From Xanthobacter autotrophicus (lineage in GTDB: Bacteria; Pseudomonadota; Alphaproteobacteria; Rhizobiales; Xanthobacteraceae): a stretch of DNA of 64,000 nucleotides. The position numbers were made by a program, and so were the translations under genes. The stretch lies in assembly GCF_043194295.1 (NCBI RefSeq), contig NZ_JBAFVK010000001.1; one strand, given 5' to 3'. Below the pieces are notes generated by a model. The model saw nothing but the letters and a program-made list of their open reading frames with translations. It was not told the DNA's origin and ran no database searches. Position 1 is the first letter of the stretch. Every line of letters begins with the position of its first letter. Below are positions 44,194 to 53,294 of the stretch, in pieces.

Positions 44194-46563
44194 TTAGTTC
44201 CGCAACGGCCGTCCCGTTTCCAGAATGTGCTCGATGCGGTCCAGCGTGGCGGTGGTGCGGATGAGCTTCATGAAGCCGTCGCGCTCCAGTTCCAGCACCT
44301 TGGCGGCGGGTACCGGCTCGATGTGGTCGGCGCTGCCGCCGGTGAGCACTTCCGCCAGCACGCCGGAGACCACGGTGTCGTGCTTCGTCGCCATGCCGCG
44401 CTTGGCGAAGCCCGCCACCGCCATGTCCATGGCCACCTTGCCGGTGGGACCCGGCAGGAAGAACTCCACGGGCTTGGGCGGCGCGTACCCTTCCACCAGC
44501 GCCAGTGCCTTGGCCTTGGCGTCGGCAAGCAGGCGGTCGCGGTTCATGGTGATGCCATCGCTTTCGCGCAGGAATTTCAGCTCCTTGGCCTCGGCGGCGG
44601 ATTTCGCCACGGTGGCGGTGGACACCGTCTCGAACACCTTGGAGGGCGCCGGCATGGGCCCCTTGGGGAATTTCGGGTCAGTCGCCCAGCGCTCCAGCAT
44701 GGCGGTGCAGCCGCCCCAGGCGGGCAGCACGCCCACGCCGCATTCCACCAGGCCGATATAGCTCTCCGCATGGGCCTGCACGGCGCTGGCGTGGAGCAGG
44801 ATCTCGCACCCGCCGCCGAGCGCCAGCCCCGAGGGGGCCGCCACCACCGGGAAGGGGGCGTATTTCATGTCCTGGTAGGTCTTCTGGCCGGCGGCCACCA
44901 GCTTCTCCACCTCGCCAAAAGCGCCGATGTTGCAGGCAAACAGCGCGAGGCCGAGATTGGCGCCCACCGAGAAGTTCGAGCCCTCGTTATAGATGACGAG
45001 CGCCTTGTGCTTGTCCTTCACCAGCTTCAGCGCCTTGCCGAGCAAGGTGATGATGCCCTCGTCCAGCGAATTGCTCTTGGAGGTGAATTCCAGGCACACC
45101 ACCCCGTCGCCGATATCCCACAGGGCGGCGGAGCCGTTCTTGATCAGCGGCTGGGACTTGAGCTTGATGTCCGCGAGCAGCAGCACGCCCTCCGGGCGCG
45201 CCACGTCGCGATAGCTGCCGTCGAGGGCGAGAGACTGCCGCGTGCCGTTCTCCACCCGGTAGAAGGGGGTGTCAGCCGCCAGCGCCAGCAGGGCCGGGAC
45301 CTCCTCGCCATCGGCCAAAAGCAGGCTGGCGAGGCGGGCGGCGCCGATCTTGTCGATCAGCTCGAACGGGCCGAATTTCCAATTGTAGCCCAGGCGCATG
45401 GCATCATCGATGGCGACGATGTCGTCCGCCGCCTCGGGCACGAGGCGCGCCGCATAGGCCAGCGTCTTCGCCATCACGGAGCGGGCATAGCGCCCCGCCG
45501 TGCCGGGGGCTTCGAGGAGGGCGAAGATGTCTCGGCCGCCGCCGTCCTCCAGCTCCGGCACGCTGGCCTTTTCCTGCGGGCGATAGGCGCCGGTCGCAAG
45601 GTCGATGGCCTCCTTCGCCTTGCCGCCGTTGTCGCGGTTGAGGCGGTAGAAGCCGCCCTTGCCCTTGCGGCCGGTATAGCCAGTCTCGATCATCTTCGAG
45701 ATCAGCGGCTCGTCGCGCAGGGTGGCGTGGAACGGGTCGGACAAGGGCAGCGCGCGCTTCAGGGAGCCCTGCACATGGGGCATCAGGTCGAGGCCCACGA
45801 GATCGATCAGGCCGAACACGCCGGTCTTGGGGAAGCCGAAGGGCCGGCCCATCACCGCGTCCGCCTCCTCCACCTTCAGGCCGAGGCGGAACGCCTCGCC
45901 CACCGCCAGCTGGAGCCAGTAGGTGCCGAGCCGGTTGGCGATGAAGCCGGGGGTGTCCTTGCAGGTGACCACCGTCTTGCCCAGCTTCACGTCGGCGAAG
46001 CGCGCGACGGCTTCCACGGTGGCCGGAGCGGTGTCGGTGCCGGCCACGATCTCCAGCAGCCGCATGTAGCGCGGCGGGTTGAAGAAGTGGGTGATGAGGA
46101 AGTCGCGCCTGAAGCTCTCCGGCAGCCCCGCGGTGAGATCGCCCAGCGGGATGGTGGAGGTGTTGGACGACACCGCCGAGCCGGGGCGGCGGGCGGCCTC
46201 GATCTTGGCATAGAGCGCCTGCTTGATGTCGAGGCGTTCGATCACCGCCTCCACGATCCAGTCGCAGGTGGCAAGATCGGCGAGATTGTCCTCGATATTG
46301 CCGGCGGTGACGAGCTTGGCGGCGCGCTTCGACATGAAGGCGGCGGGATCGGCCTTCAGCAGCTTCTCCACCGCTTTCTCGGCGATGGCGTTGCGGTTGG
46401 CGGCGCCCTCCGGGACGATGTCGAGAAGCAATACCTCAATACCGGCATTGGCCACATGGGCGGCGATGCCCGCGCCCATGACGCCGGCGCCGATGACCGC
46501 CACCTTCTTGATGTCGAACCCGCCGATGTCGGCGAAGCTCTTGATATCGGTTTCGCTGGTCAT
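44194..46563 (-). CDS. 3-Hydroxyacyl-CoA dehydrogenase/enoyl-CoA hydratase fusion (FadN-like)
   Basis: This 789-residue beta-oxidation enzyme has the dehydrogenase at the N-terminus (NAD-binding GAGVMGAGIA at 25-34, SSNTSTIPL, HFFNPPRYMRLLEIV, GFIANRLG) and the crotonase domain at the C-terminus (GSNFSVGANLG, PSGLALGGGCEILLHA). This order is the reverse of E. coli FadB and matches FadN-type proteins. It hydrates enoyl-CoA and oxidises the product to 3-ketoacyl-CoA, feeding the thiolase 11 bp upstream in the same operon. Confidence 0.94.
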   Translation of the reverse strand: MTSETDIKSFADIGGFDIKKVAVIGAGVMGAGIAAHVANAGIEVLLLDIVPEGAANRNAIAEKAVEKLLKADPAAFMSKRAAKLVTAGNIEDNLADLATCDWIVEAVIERLDIKQALYAKIEAARRPGSAVSSNTSTIPLGDLTAGLPESFRRDFLITHFFNPPRYMRLLEIVAGTDTAPATVEAVARFADVKLGKTVVTCKDTPGFIANRLGTYWLQLAVGEAFRLGLKVEEADAVMGRPFGFPKTGVFGLIDLVGLDLMPHVQGSLKRALPLSDPFHATLRDEPLISKMIETGYTGRKGKGGFYRLNRDNGGKAKEAIDLATGAYRPQEKASVPELEDGGGRDIFALLEAPGTAGRYARSVMAKTLAYAARLVPEAADDIVAIDDAMRLGYNWKFGPFELIDKIGAARLASLLLADGEEVPALLALAADTPFYRVENGTRQSLALDGSYRDVARPEGVLLLADIKLKSQPLIKNGSAALWDIGDGVVCLEFTSKSNSLDEGIITLLGKALKLVKDKHKALVIYNEGSNFSVGANLGLALFACNIGAFGEVEKLVAAGQKTYQDMKYAPFPVVAAPSGLALGGGCEILLHASAVQAHAESYIGLVECGVGVLPAWGGCTAMLERWATDPKFPKGPMPAPSKVFETVSTATVAKSAAEAKELKFLRESDGITMNRDRLLADAKAKALALVEGYAPPKPVEFFLPGPTGKVAMDMAVAGFAKRGMATKHDTVVSGVLAEVLTGGSADHIEPVPAAKVLELERDGFMKLIRTTATLDRIEHILETGRPLRN

Positions 46564-46574
46564 GACGCGCCCCC

Positions 46575-47723
46575 TCAGACGCGTTCGAGGACGGTGGCGA
46601 TGCCCTGTCCGCCGCCGATGCACTGGGTGGCGAGGGCGTATTTGCCGCCCTCCCGCTTCAGCAACGACGCGGCTTTGCCGACGATGCGCGCCCCGGTGGC
46701 GCCCAGCGGATGGCCCAGTGCGATGGCGCCGCCGTCGAGGTTGAGGGTTTCGTCGCGGACGCCGAGTTCACGTTGGCAGGCAAGGGCTTGGGAGGCGAAT
46801 GCCTCGTTCAGCTCCACCACGTCGATTTGCGAGATGTCGATGCCGGCGCGGGTCAGCGCCTTCTTCGTCGCCGCCACTGGGCCGATGCCCATGATCTCCG
46901 GCGCGCACCCAGCAACCGCAACGCTTTTCAGGCGGGCGAGGGGCTCCAGACCATGCTTCAGGGCATAGTCTTCCGAGCAAACCAGAACGGCAGAGGCGCC
47001 ATCGGTGAGGGGGGAGGAGGTGCCGGCGGTGACGGTGCCGTGCTCATCAAAAGCGGGCTTCAGACCGGCCAGTTGCTCGGCCGTGGCATCGCGGCGGATG
47101 CAGCCGTCCTGGGTCGCGCTCTTGCCCGAGTCCTTACCATTTATGCGGATGGAGACGATCTCGTCGGCGAACTTGCCGGCGGCCTCGGCCGCGGTCGCTT
47201 TCGCGTGGCTTTTCAAGGCGAAAGCGTCCTGGTCGGCGCGGGTGATCTGCCACTTGGCGGCGACGTTTTCCGCCGTCTCGCCCATGCCCATGTAGGCCTG
47301 CGGAAGCTTGGCGTAGAGCGCCGGATTGGGCAGCGGATTGAAGCCGGTCATGGGCACGCGGCTCATGCTCTCGATGCCGGCGCAGATGAAGACCTCGCCG
47401 GCGCCAAGCTGGATCTGCCCCGCCGCCATGTGCACCGACTGCATGGACGAGCCGCAGAAGCGGTTCACCGTCGCCCCGGCGACGCTGTCCGGCAGACCGG
47501 CGATCATACCGATCAGGCGGGCGATATTAAAGCCTTGCTCTGCCTCGGGAAAAGCGCAGCCGACAATGAGGTCCTCGATGTCCTCGACCTTGACGCCGGT
47601 ACGGGCCACCAGCTCCGCCACCACCTGTGCGGCGAGGTCATCCGGGCGCACGCGCGCCAGTTCCCCCTTCTTGGCAAGGGCGAAGGGCGAGCGGGCGTAC
47701 CCCGCAATCACAACGTTTTGCAT
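46575..47723 (-). CDS. Acetyl-CoA acyltransferase (3-ketoacyl-CoA thiolase)
   Basis: The 382-residue thiolase cleaves 3-ketoacyl-CoA to acetyl-CoA and a shortened acyl-CoA. Cys90 in NRFCGSSMQS is the nucleophile, and GHPLGATGAR and CIGGGQG near the end give the His and second Cys. Its position before the dehydrogenase/hydratase gene makes it the FadA partner. The upstream 173-bp gap is AT-rich and contains the small palindrome TTGC-atc-GCAA (47779-47789), a possible operator. Confidence 0.95.
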   Translation of the reverse strand: MQNVVIAGYARSPFALAKKGELARVRPDDLAAQVVAELVARTGVKVEDIEDLIVGCAFPEAEQGFNIARLIGMIAGLPDSVAGATVNRFCGSSMQSVHMAAGQIQLGAGEVFICAGIESMSRVPMTGFNPLPNPALYAKLPQAYMGMGETAENVAAKWQITRADQDAFALKSHAKATAAEAAGKFADEIVSIRINGKDSGKSATQDGCIRRDATAEQLAGLKPAFDEHGTVTAGTSSPLTDGASAVLVCSEDYALKHGLEPLARLKSVAVAGCAPEIMGIGPVAATKKALTRAGIDISQIDVVELNEAFASQALACQRELGVRDETLNLDGGAIALGHPLGATGARIVGKAASLLKREGGKYALATQCIGGGQGIATVLERV

Positions 47724-47896
47724 GGGCTCTCCTGCCTATATATCTTGTTGGTCCACGCCTGATCCCGCTTTGACCAGATTGCATCGCAACCAAATCAATA
47801 AAACGATCTCATTTTTAAACTAAGAGGCGTGATTTCTTCGGATTTAAACAAACCGAGTACATCCGACTCTGGCGCGGGGGCCGAATGGGGATTCGG

Positions 47897-48334
47897 TCAG
47901 CCGGCGGCCTTCTTCTGGGCCGCCTCCTGTTCGAGGGCAGACAGGGTCTGCTCCTCGATTTCCTTCAGCTCGACGATGCTTTCCTCGAGCGCAAGGCGCT
48001 GGTCTTCCAGCATTTCGAGCCGCACCTGCACCTTCTTGAGGAGCAGGCGCATCTGTTCCGCCTGGGTCGGGTCCATGTCGTAGAGATCAAGGTATTCCTT
48101 GATCTCGCGCAGGGAGAAGCCGAGCCGCTTGCCGCGCAGGATGAGAACCATCCGTGCCCGGTCACGCTTGGTGTACACGCGCATGGTGCCGGCGCGGCGT
48201 GGGGTGATGAGGGCCTTGTCCTCGTAAAACCGGATCGTCCGCGGGGTCACGGACAGGTCGCGAGCCAACTCGGTGACCGTGAAGAACGTGTCCGTCAGGG
48301 CGCTCCCGGCGCCGCGCTTGCCTGTGGATGCCAC
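47897..48334 (-). CDS. MerR-family transcriptional regulator (fatty acid cluster)
   Basis: The 145-residue regulator has an N-terminal winged helix (FFTVTELARDLSVTPRTIRFYEDKALITPRRAGTMRVY, about 17-54), a linker helix and a C-terminal coiled coil (90-140) for dimerisation. No metal-binding cysteines are present, so it is not a metal sensor. Related MerR proteins control acyl-CoA and branched-chain catabolism genes. It lies upstream of the thiolase operon and is divergent from fadL; a 12-bp motif occurs before both merR and fadL. Confidence 0.9.
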   Translation of the reverse strand: MASTGKRGAGSALTDTFFTVTELARDLSVTPRTIRFYEDKALITPRRAGTMRVYTKRDRARMVLILRGKRLGFSLREIKEYLDLYDMDPTQAEQMRLLLKKVQVRLEMLEDQRLALEESIVELKEIEEQTLSALEQEAAQKKAAG

Positions 48335-48341
48335 GGCCTCA

Positions 48342-48357
48342 CCTATACGTCATCTAT
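48342..48357 (-). promoter_or_regulatory. Candidate MerR-type operator upstream of the merR gene
   Basis: Read on the minus strand the site is ATAGATGACGTATAGG, 8 bp upstream of the merR start codon. It shares ATGACGTATAGG exactly with a site upstream of fadL on the opposite strand. Confidence 0.5.
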
Positions 48358-48662
48358 CCGCCCCGAAGATACATGCTTTGACCCTCTGCGCAAGTCCCGA
48401 TTCGGTAGGATTTATCGCGATTGCGTCAACGACCCGTGCCCCCGCCGGCTCTGCCGGCGGCTGTGAAGAGGAGCCGGGGGAAGGCTTTGTGAAATCGAGC
48501 GTTCGCTCTCAAATTGCAAAATTTCCAATGTGCTCTCGCGCTACCGCAGCGGCTGTCGTCTTGTTCGTCGACTGTGGCGCGTTTGCAACGAGTCTGGCTT
48601 TCCCTTGCGATCCTCTTCTGGGTTAAATGAAGGCGGTTGACGCAGATATTCCTTTAGGCATG

Positions 48663-48678
48663 CTACATGACGTATAGG
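48663..48678 (+). promoter_or_regulatory. Candidate MerR-type operator in the fadL promoter
   Basis: CTACATGACGTATAGG overlaps the presumed -10 region: TTGACG at 48639-48644 is a good -35, and this site begins 18 bp later, the long spacing seen in MerR-controlled promoters. It matches the site before merR in 12 consecutive bases. The rest of the 48335-48751 gap contains a CCGCCGGC-tct-GCCGGCGG hairpin (48442-48460) and no gene. Confidence 0.5.
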
Positions 48679-48751
48679 GCATCGAAAAAACCAATACTGC
48701 ACTGCAACGTGCCGGGCCCAGAGGAAACTGTCTCAAATAGGGGGTAACCCA

Positions 48752-50071
48752 ATGATGATGCGCGACTGGGCCGTGCGGGCGGCTCGAGTGCTTGTTCTCC
48801 CCATGGTCGCCGGTGCGGCGGGGCAGGCGCATGCCGGCGGCTTCGGCCTGCGCGAGCAAAGCTCCTATTATCAGGGCACGGCGTTCGCCGGCACCGCGGC
48901 AGGGGGCGAAGGCCTCGCCTCCATGTTCTGGAATCCTGCGGCCATCAGCTTTTCGCCGGGCCTCAGCGTGGAAGGCAATGTCACCTACATTGCGCCTCAC
49001 GCCTCCTTCGACATCTATTCCGCCACGGCCCCCGTCACCGGGGCCTCGCTGGGGACGACGGGCGTCAGCGACATCGTGGGCAACGGCGTGCTGCCGACCA
49101 CCTACATCTCATATGCGTGGGAAAAGTGGGCCGTGGGCTTCGCGGTCACCTCGCCCTATGGCCTTGTGACCGACGCGCCATGCGGTTTTTCCGGCCGGTA
49201 TTACGGCTGCTACAATCGCATCTTCGATATGAATGTGCAGGCATCCGTGGCCTACAAGGTCAATGAATGGCTGACCATTGGCGGCGGGCTGAATGTCAAT
49301 TACATCGATGCCAAGCTGACCAACGCGCAGTTCGCCGGCTTTACACCGCCCTTGAATAATCTCTACGCGGAGGTCAACGGCGACGACCTGGGCATCGGCT
49401 TCAATCTCGGTGCATTGTTCACGCTGGCGCCGGGGACGACGCTCGGTATCGGCTACAGGTCTTATGTGGACCAGAACCTGTCCGGCACCCTCAACCTGTC
49501 GGTGGCCAACATCACCACGGTCAATCAGGTGGCCGTCAATGCGGGGCTGACCCTGCCGGACCAGGTGACGGCTTCGTTCCGCTCGCAGCTGACACCGCAA
49601 TGGACGGTTCTCGGCACCGTGGAGTGGACCAACTGGTCCACGGTCCAGGAATTGGTGGTGACCTCACGCTCCATCCCGGTGAGCACGCTGGACCTCAAGT
49701 GGAATGACGGCTGGTTCTTCTCCGGTGGCGTCGAATACCAGTGGGATCCCAAGCTCGCGCTCCGGGCCGGCATCGCCTACGAGCTGACCCCGGTGCCGGA
49801 CGAGACGCGCTCGCCGCGCCTGCCCGACACCAACCGCCTGTGGCTGTCGGGGGGCTTCACCTACAACTTCACCCCGCAATTCTCCTTTGACTTCGCCTAC
49901 AGCCACATCTTCGGCGAGAACAGCCCCATCGCGCTCTACGCGTCCGATCCCGCGAACGCGCTGCGCGGCTCGCTGGTGGGTGAGGTGAATGATGGCTATG
50001 TGGACATCATCTCGGTGGGCCTGCGCTACAAGTTCGGTGCTCCGGTCACTGCCGCGCTGATCACCAAGTGA
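48752..50071 (+). CDS. FadL/OmpP1/TodX family outer-membrane transporter
   Basis: This 439-residue protein imports long-chain fatty acids or other hydrophobic compounds across the outer membrane. It has a signal peptide ending AGQAHA (about 27), then the FadL N-terminal hatch motif GGFGLREQSSYYQGTAFAGTAA with the typical SMFWNPAAIS, followed by a barrel of alternating strands ending in LRYKFGAPV. ATG repeats (ATGATGATG) make the start uncertain by two codons; AGGGGG is upstream. It is the uptake end of the fatty-acid cluster. Confidence 0.95.
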   Translation: MMMRDWAVRAARVLVLPMVAGAAGQAHAGGFGLREQSSYYQGTAFAGTAAGGEGLASMFWNPAAISFSPGLSVEGNVTYIAPHASFDIYSATAPVTGASLGTTGVSDIVGNGVLPTTYISYAWEKWAVGFAVTSPYGLVTDAPCGFSGRYYGCYNRIFDMNVQASVAYKVNEWLTIGGGLNVNYIDAKLTNAQFAGFTPPLNNLYAEVNGDDLGIGFNLGALFTLAPGTTLGIGYRSYVDQNLSGTLNLSVANITTVNQVAVNAGLTLPDQVTASFRSQLTPQWTVLGTVEWTNWSTVQELVVTSRSIPVSTLDLKWNDGWFFSGGVEYQWDPKLALRAGIAYELTPVPDETRSPRLPDTNRLWLSGGFTYNFTPQFSFDFAYSHIFGENSPIALYASDPANALRGSLVGEVNDGYVDIISVGLRYKFGAPVTAALITK

Positions 50072-50079
50072 GCGCATTT

Positions 50080-50106
50080 CCGGCCATCCGCTTGGTGGGT
50101 GGCCGG
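50080..50106 (+). terminator. Hairpin after fadL
   Basis: CCGGCCATCC (50080-50089) pairs with GGGTGGCCGG (50097-50106) with one G-T pair and a 7-nt loop. No T run follows, so termination is only likely. Confidence 0.45.
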
Positions 50107-50218
50107 ATTCCGCTGCGGGACAGGGCGGATCCATCGTGATCCCGGCGCAATCGGGGGCGATGCTGCCTTACGCAGCGTGATATGGCGAGAGCCGCGCGCA
50201 GTCGTGCAAGTCGCGAAA

Positions 50219-50246
50219 TTGCGACAAGTCTCTGATTTATGATAAT
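50219..50246 (+). promoter_or_regulatory. Putative fadD promoter
   Basis: TTGCGA (50219-50224) and GATAAT (50241-50246) are separated by 16 bp in a locally AT-rich stretch, about 95 bp before the start codon. Confidence 0.5.
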
Positions 50247-50342
50247 TTTCACGCGCACTGGTGCCCGCGCCGCTCGGGCAAGTCTCGCTGTCGGTTGGCT
50301 TGCGAGCCGCATATGATGGCACCTGCGCAAGGAGGGACGTCC

Positions 50343-51986
50343 ATGCTCCATCGCTCCGATGGCGGGGCCACGGTCCCCGTGCCCGAACTTCTCGACACCA
50401 GCGTGGCTGAATTCGGTGATCGCGCCGCGCTCAGCTTCTTTGGCCGCAAATGGAGCTATGCCCAGCTCGGCAGGCTGGTGAACCAGGTGGCCGCGGGCCT
50501 CCAGGCGCAAGGCGTGCACAAGGGCACCAAGGTAGGCCTGTGCCTGCCCAACACGCCTTATTCGGTCATCTTCTTCTTCGCCGTCATGAAGGCCGGCGGC
50601 ACGGTGGTGAATTTCAGCCCGCTCTATGTGGAGCGCGAGCTGCGGCACCAGATCCGCGATTCCGGCACGACCATCATGGTGGTTCCGGACCTGAAGCTGA
50701 TCCATTCGCGCGTCGCGGCGGTGGCGCAGGAAGCCGGCCTGAAGACCATCATCGTCTGCCCCATGTCCGGCATCCTGCCGTTTCCCAAGGGGCTGCTGTT
50801 CAACCTGTTCAAGCGTAAGGAGAAGGCCGAGTTCAGCCTCGGCGACGGCCTGCACCTGGCCTATGGCGCGCTGCTGCGCCATGGCGACCGCCCGCAGAAG
50901 GTGGAGGTGGATGTCGAGAACGACGTGGCGGTGCTTCAATATACCGGCGGCACCACCGGTGTGCCTAAGGGCGCCATGCTCACCCATGCCAATATTTCCG
51001 CCAATGCAGAGCAGGTGATCACCCACGCCGATTGCCGGCGCATCGGGGTGAAACGGGTGCTGGGGGTGCTGCCCCTGTTCCACGTCTTCGCCATGCAGAC
51101 GGTGATGTTGATTCCCATCTGCCTCGGCGCTGAGATCATCCTGGTGCCGCGCTTTCAACTTTCCGACCTGCTCGACCGCATCGAGCGGGAGAAGCCCACC
51201 ATGTTCCCCGGCGTGCCCACCATCTATGCCGCCATCAACGGCGTGGCGGACATCGACAAACGCGACCTGAAATCCCTGACCCTGTGCATTTCCGGTGGCG
51301 CGCCGCTCCCGGCGGAGGTGCGCGAGCGCTTCGAGGACCTCACCGGCTGCAAGCTGGTGGAGGGCTATGGTCTCAGCGAGACCTCGCCTGTGGTGACTGC
51401 CAACCAGCCTCTCGGCCGGGTCAAGGACGGGTCGGTGGGCACGGCCTTGCCGCAGACGGTGATCGAGATTCGCGACCTTGAGGACGTGCGACGCATCGTC
51501 CCCCAGGGCCAGAAGGGGGAGGTCTGTGTGCGTGGGCCGCAGGTGATGAAGGGTTATTTCAATCGCCCGGAGGAGACCGCCACGGCCTTCGTCGACGGCG
51601 CCCTGCGCACCGGCGACGTGGGCTATCTGGACGCGGACGGCTACCTCTTCCTCGTGGACCGCATCAAGGACGTGATCCTCTGCGGCGGCTATAATGTTTA
51701 CCCACGGGTCATTGAGGAGGCGCTTTATCTCCATCCGGCGGTGGCGGAGGCGGTGGCCATCGGGGTGCCCGACGCCTACCGCGGCCAGGCCCCCAAGGCC
51801 TTCGTCACCCTGCGCGCCGATTCTGAAGCAACCTCCGAGGAACTGATGGATTTCCTTACCGCCCAGATCTCCAAGATCGAGATGCCGAAGGCGGTGGAGA
51901 TTCGCGAAAGCCTGCCCAAGAGCGTGGTGGGCAAGCTCTCCAAGAAGGAACTGGTGGAGGAAGAGCGCCAGCGCGAACAGGGGTAG
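50343..51986 (+). CDS. Long-chain fatty acid-CoA ligase FadD
   Basis: The 547-residue adenylate-forming enzyme activates fatty acids to acyl-CoA. It contains the AMP-binding P-loop YTGGTTGVPKG, the central GYGLSETSP motif, YLDADGYLFLVDRIKDVI and a C-terminal catalytic lysine in LPKSVVGKLSKKEL. The start follows AAGGAGGG (50329-50336). With FadL upstream and the beta-oxidation genes beyond it, this completes a fatty acid utilisation cluster. Confidence 0.94.
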   Translation: MLHRSDGGATVPVPELLDTSVAEFGDRAALSFFGRKWSYAQLGRLVNQVAAGLQAQGVHKGTKVGLCLPNTPYSVIFFFAVMKAGGTVVNFSPLYVERELRHQIRDSGTTIMVVPDLKLIHSRVAAVAQEAGLKTIIVCPMSGILPFPKGLLFNLFKRKEKAEFSLGDGLHLAYGALLRHGDRPQKVEVDVENDVAVLQYTGGTTGVPKGAMLTHANISANAEQVITHADCRRIGVKRVLGVLPLFHVFAMQTVMLIPICLGAEIILVPRFQLSDLLDRIEREKPTMFPGVPTIYAAINGVADIDKRDLKSLTLCISGGAPLPAEVRERFEDLTGCKLVEGYGLSETSPVVTANQPLGRVKDGSVGTALPQTVIEIRDLEDVRRIVPQGQKGEVCVRGPQVMKGYFNRPEETATAFVDGALRTGDVGYLDADGYLFLVDRIKDVILCGGYNVYPRVIEEALYLHPAVAEAVAIGVPDAYRGQAPKAFVTLRADSEATSEELMDFLTAQISKIEMPKAVEIRESLPKSVVGKLSKKELVEEERQREQG

Positions 51987-52043
51987 GGCGCCTTGTTCCG
52001 GCTTCAGAGCCGGAAGGCCCGCCCAGCTTACCTCCGGCCACAC

Positions 52044-52177
52044 TTGCCTCGGGAAGCCGGCTCGCGTATATGGCCGGCCATCCCGCACGCGGACATCAGG
52101 CCATCTGGCCATCCGGTGCCCTTCACCCTTTTTGGGGTGGGGGTACGTCCGCGGAGGCTCAACCGGAGAATACCCAA
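52044..52177 (+). promoter_or_regulatory. rpsB promoter and structured leader
   Basis: TTGCCT (52044-52049) and TATATG (52067-52072) are 17 bp apart. The following 100 nt can fold (GGCC-atct-GGCC, CACCC-ttttt-GGGTG) and resemble an autoregulatory leader for the S2 operon; no known Rfam class is claimed. Confidence 0.5.
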
Positions 52178-53182
52178 ATGGCGCTTCCCGATTATTCGAT
52201 GCGCCAGCTGCTTGAAGCTGGCGTGCACTTTGGACATCAGTCCCACCGTTGGAACCCGAAGATGGCGCCGTACATCTTCGGCGTGCGCAACAACATCCAC
52301 ATCATCGACCTGTCGCAGACCGTGCCCGCGCTGCATCGCGCGCTGCAGGCCGTCTCCGACACGGTGGCCCAGGGCGGCCGCGTGCTGTTCGTCGGCACCA
52401 AGCGCCAGGCCCAGGAGCAGGTGGCCGACGCCGCCCGCCGTTCCGCCCAGTATTATGTGAACTCCCGCTGGCTCGGCGGCATGCTCACCAATTGGAAGAC
52501 CATCTCCAACTCCATCGCTCGGCTGAAGAAGCTGGAGGAGATGCTGTCCGGTCCCGAGCAGGGCTCCGGCTACACCAAGAAGGAGCGCCTGACGCTGTCC
52601 CGTGAAAAGGACAAGCTCGACAAGGCGCTCGGCGGCATCCGCGACATGGGCGGCCTGCCTGACCTGCTGTTCGTCATCGACACGAACAAGGAAGACATCG
52701 CCGTGAAGGAGGCCCAGCGCCTCGGCATTCCGGTGGCGGCCATCCTCGACACCAATTGCGATCCGGACGGCATCGCCTTCCCGGTTCCCGGCAATGACGA
52801 CGCCGGCCGCGCCATCCAGCTCTATTGCGAGCTGGTTGCCCGTGCCGCCATCGACGGCATCGGCCGCGGCCACAGCGATCTCGGCTTCGACACCGGCGCC
52901 GAAGAGGCTCCGCTGGTGGAAGACCTGCCGGTGGAAACCAGCGCCTGGTCGTCCTTCGAGCCCCTGTCGGGTCCGCGCGGCGTTGCCGACGACCTGAAGA
53001 AGCTCACCGGCGTCAGCCCCGAGATCGAGCAGAAGCTCAACGATCTCGGCGTGTTCCACTTCGGTCAGGTGGCCGGGCTCGACGCGATCGACGCCCACCG
53101 CATCGGCGAGGAAGTGGGACTGCCCGGCCGAGTGGACGGCTGGGTGGCCCAGGCCAAGGAGCTGTCTGCCGAGGTCGAGTGA
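52178..53182 (+). CDS. 30S ribosomal protein S2
   Basis: The 334-residue protein opens with the conserved MALPDYSMRQLLEAGVHFGH and has the S2 core (VLFVGTKRQAQE, YVNSRWLGGMLTNWKT, PDLLFVIDTNKEDIAVKEA, GIPVAAILDTNCDP). Beyond residue 255 is an extension with a helix-hairpin-helix-like DDLKKLTGVSPEIEQKLNDLGVFHFGQVA, a feature of alphaproteobacterial S2. It is transcribed with tsf. Confidence 0.97.
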   Translation: MALPDYSMRQLLEAGVHFGHQSHRWNPKMAPYIFGVRNNIHIIDLSQTVPALHRALQAVSDTVAQGGRVLFVGTKRQAQEQVADAARRSAQYYVNSRWLGGMLTNWKTISNSIARLKKLEEMLSGPEQGSGYTKKERLTLSREKDKLDKALGGIRDMGGLPDLLFVIDTNKEDIAVKEAQRLGIPVAAILDTNCDPDGIAFPVPGNDDAGRAIQLYCELVARAAIDGIGRGHSDLGFDTGAEEAPLVEDLPVETSAWSSFEPLSGPRGVADDLKKLTGVSPEIEQKLNDLGVFHFGQVAGLDAIDAHRIGEEVGLPGRVDGWVAQAKELSAEVE

Positions 53183-53235
53183 CCTTGTCGCAGATCTGAT
53201 AGCGAATCGAGAGTAATGGGGCGCCTGGGGCGCCC

Positions 53236-53271
53236 CCACGGCCGGCTCGGGCACCCCCTGGCCGGCCGTGG
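53236..53271 (+). other. Intercistronic hairpin between rpsB and tsf
   Basis: CCACGGCCGGC (53236-53246) pairs perfectly with GCCGGCCGTGG (53261-53271), with a 14-nt loop, 24 bp before the tsf start. A competing stem GGGGCGCC/GGCGCCCC (53218-53236) overlaps it. It could be an attenuator or an RNA-stability element setting the S2:EF-Ts ratio. Confidence 0.6.
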
Positions 53272-53294
53272 CGCGAGAAGAAGGGATTTTTGAC

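Noticed and set aside
44227..46968. 913-codon plus-strand frame opposite the dehydrogenase/hydratase and thiolase
   Set aside because: The composition is a codon-bias shadow (His, Gln and Arg runs), with no recognised motif and no ribosome binding site.
48273..48626. Small gene in the merR-fadL gap
   Set aside because: The frame overlaps merR and its start region, lacks a ribosome binding site and encodes low-complexity residues.
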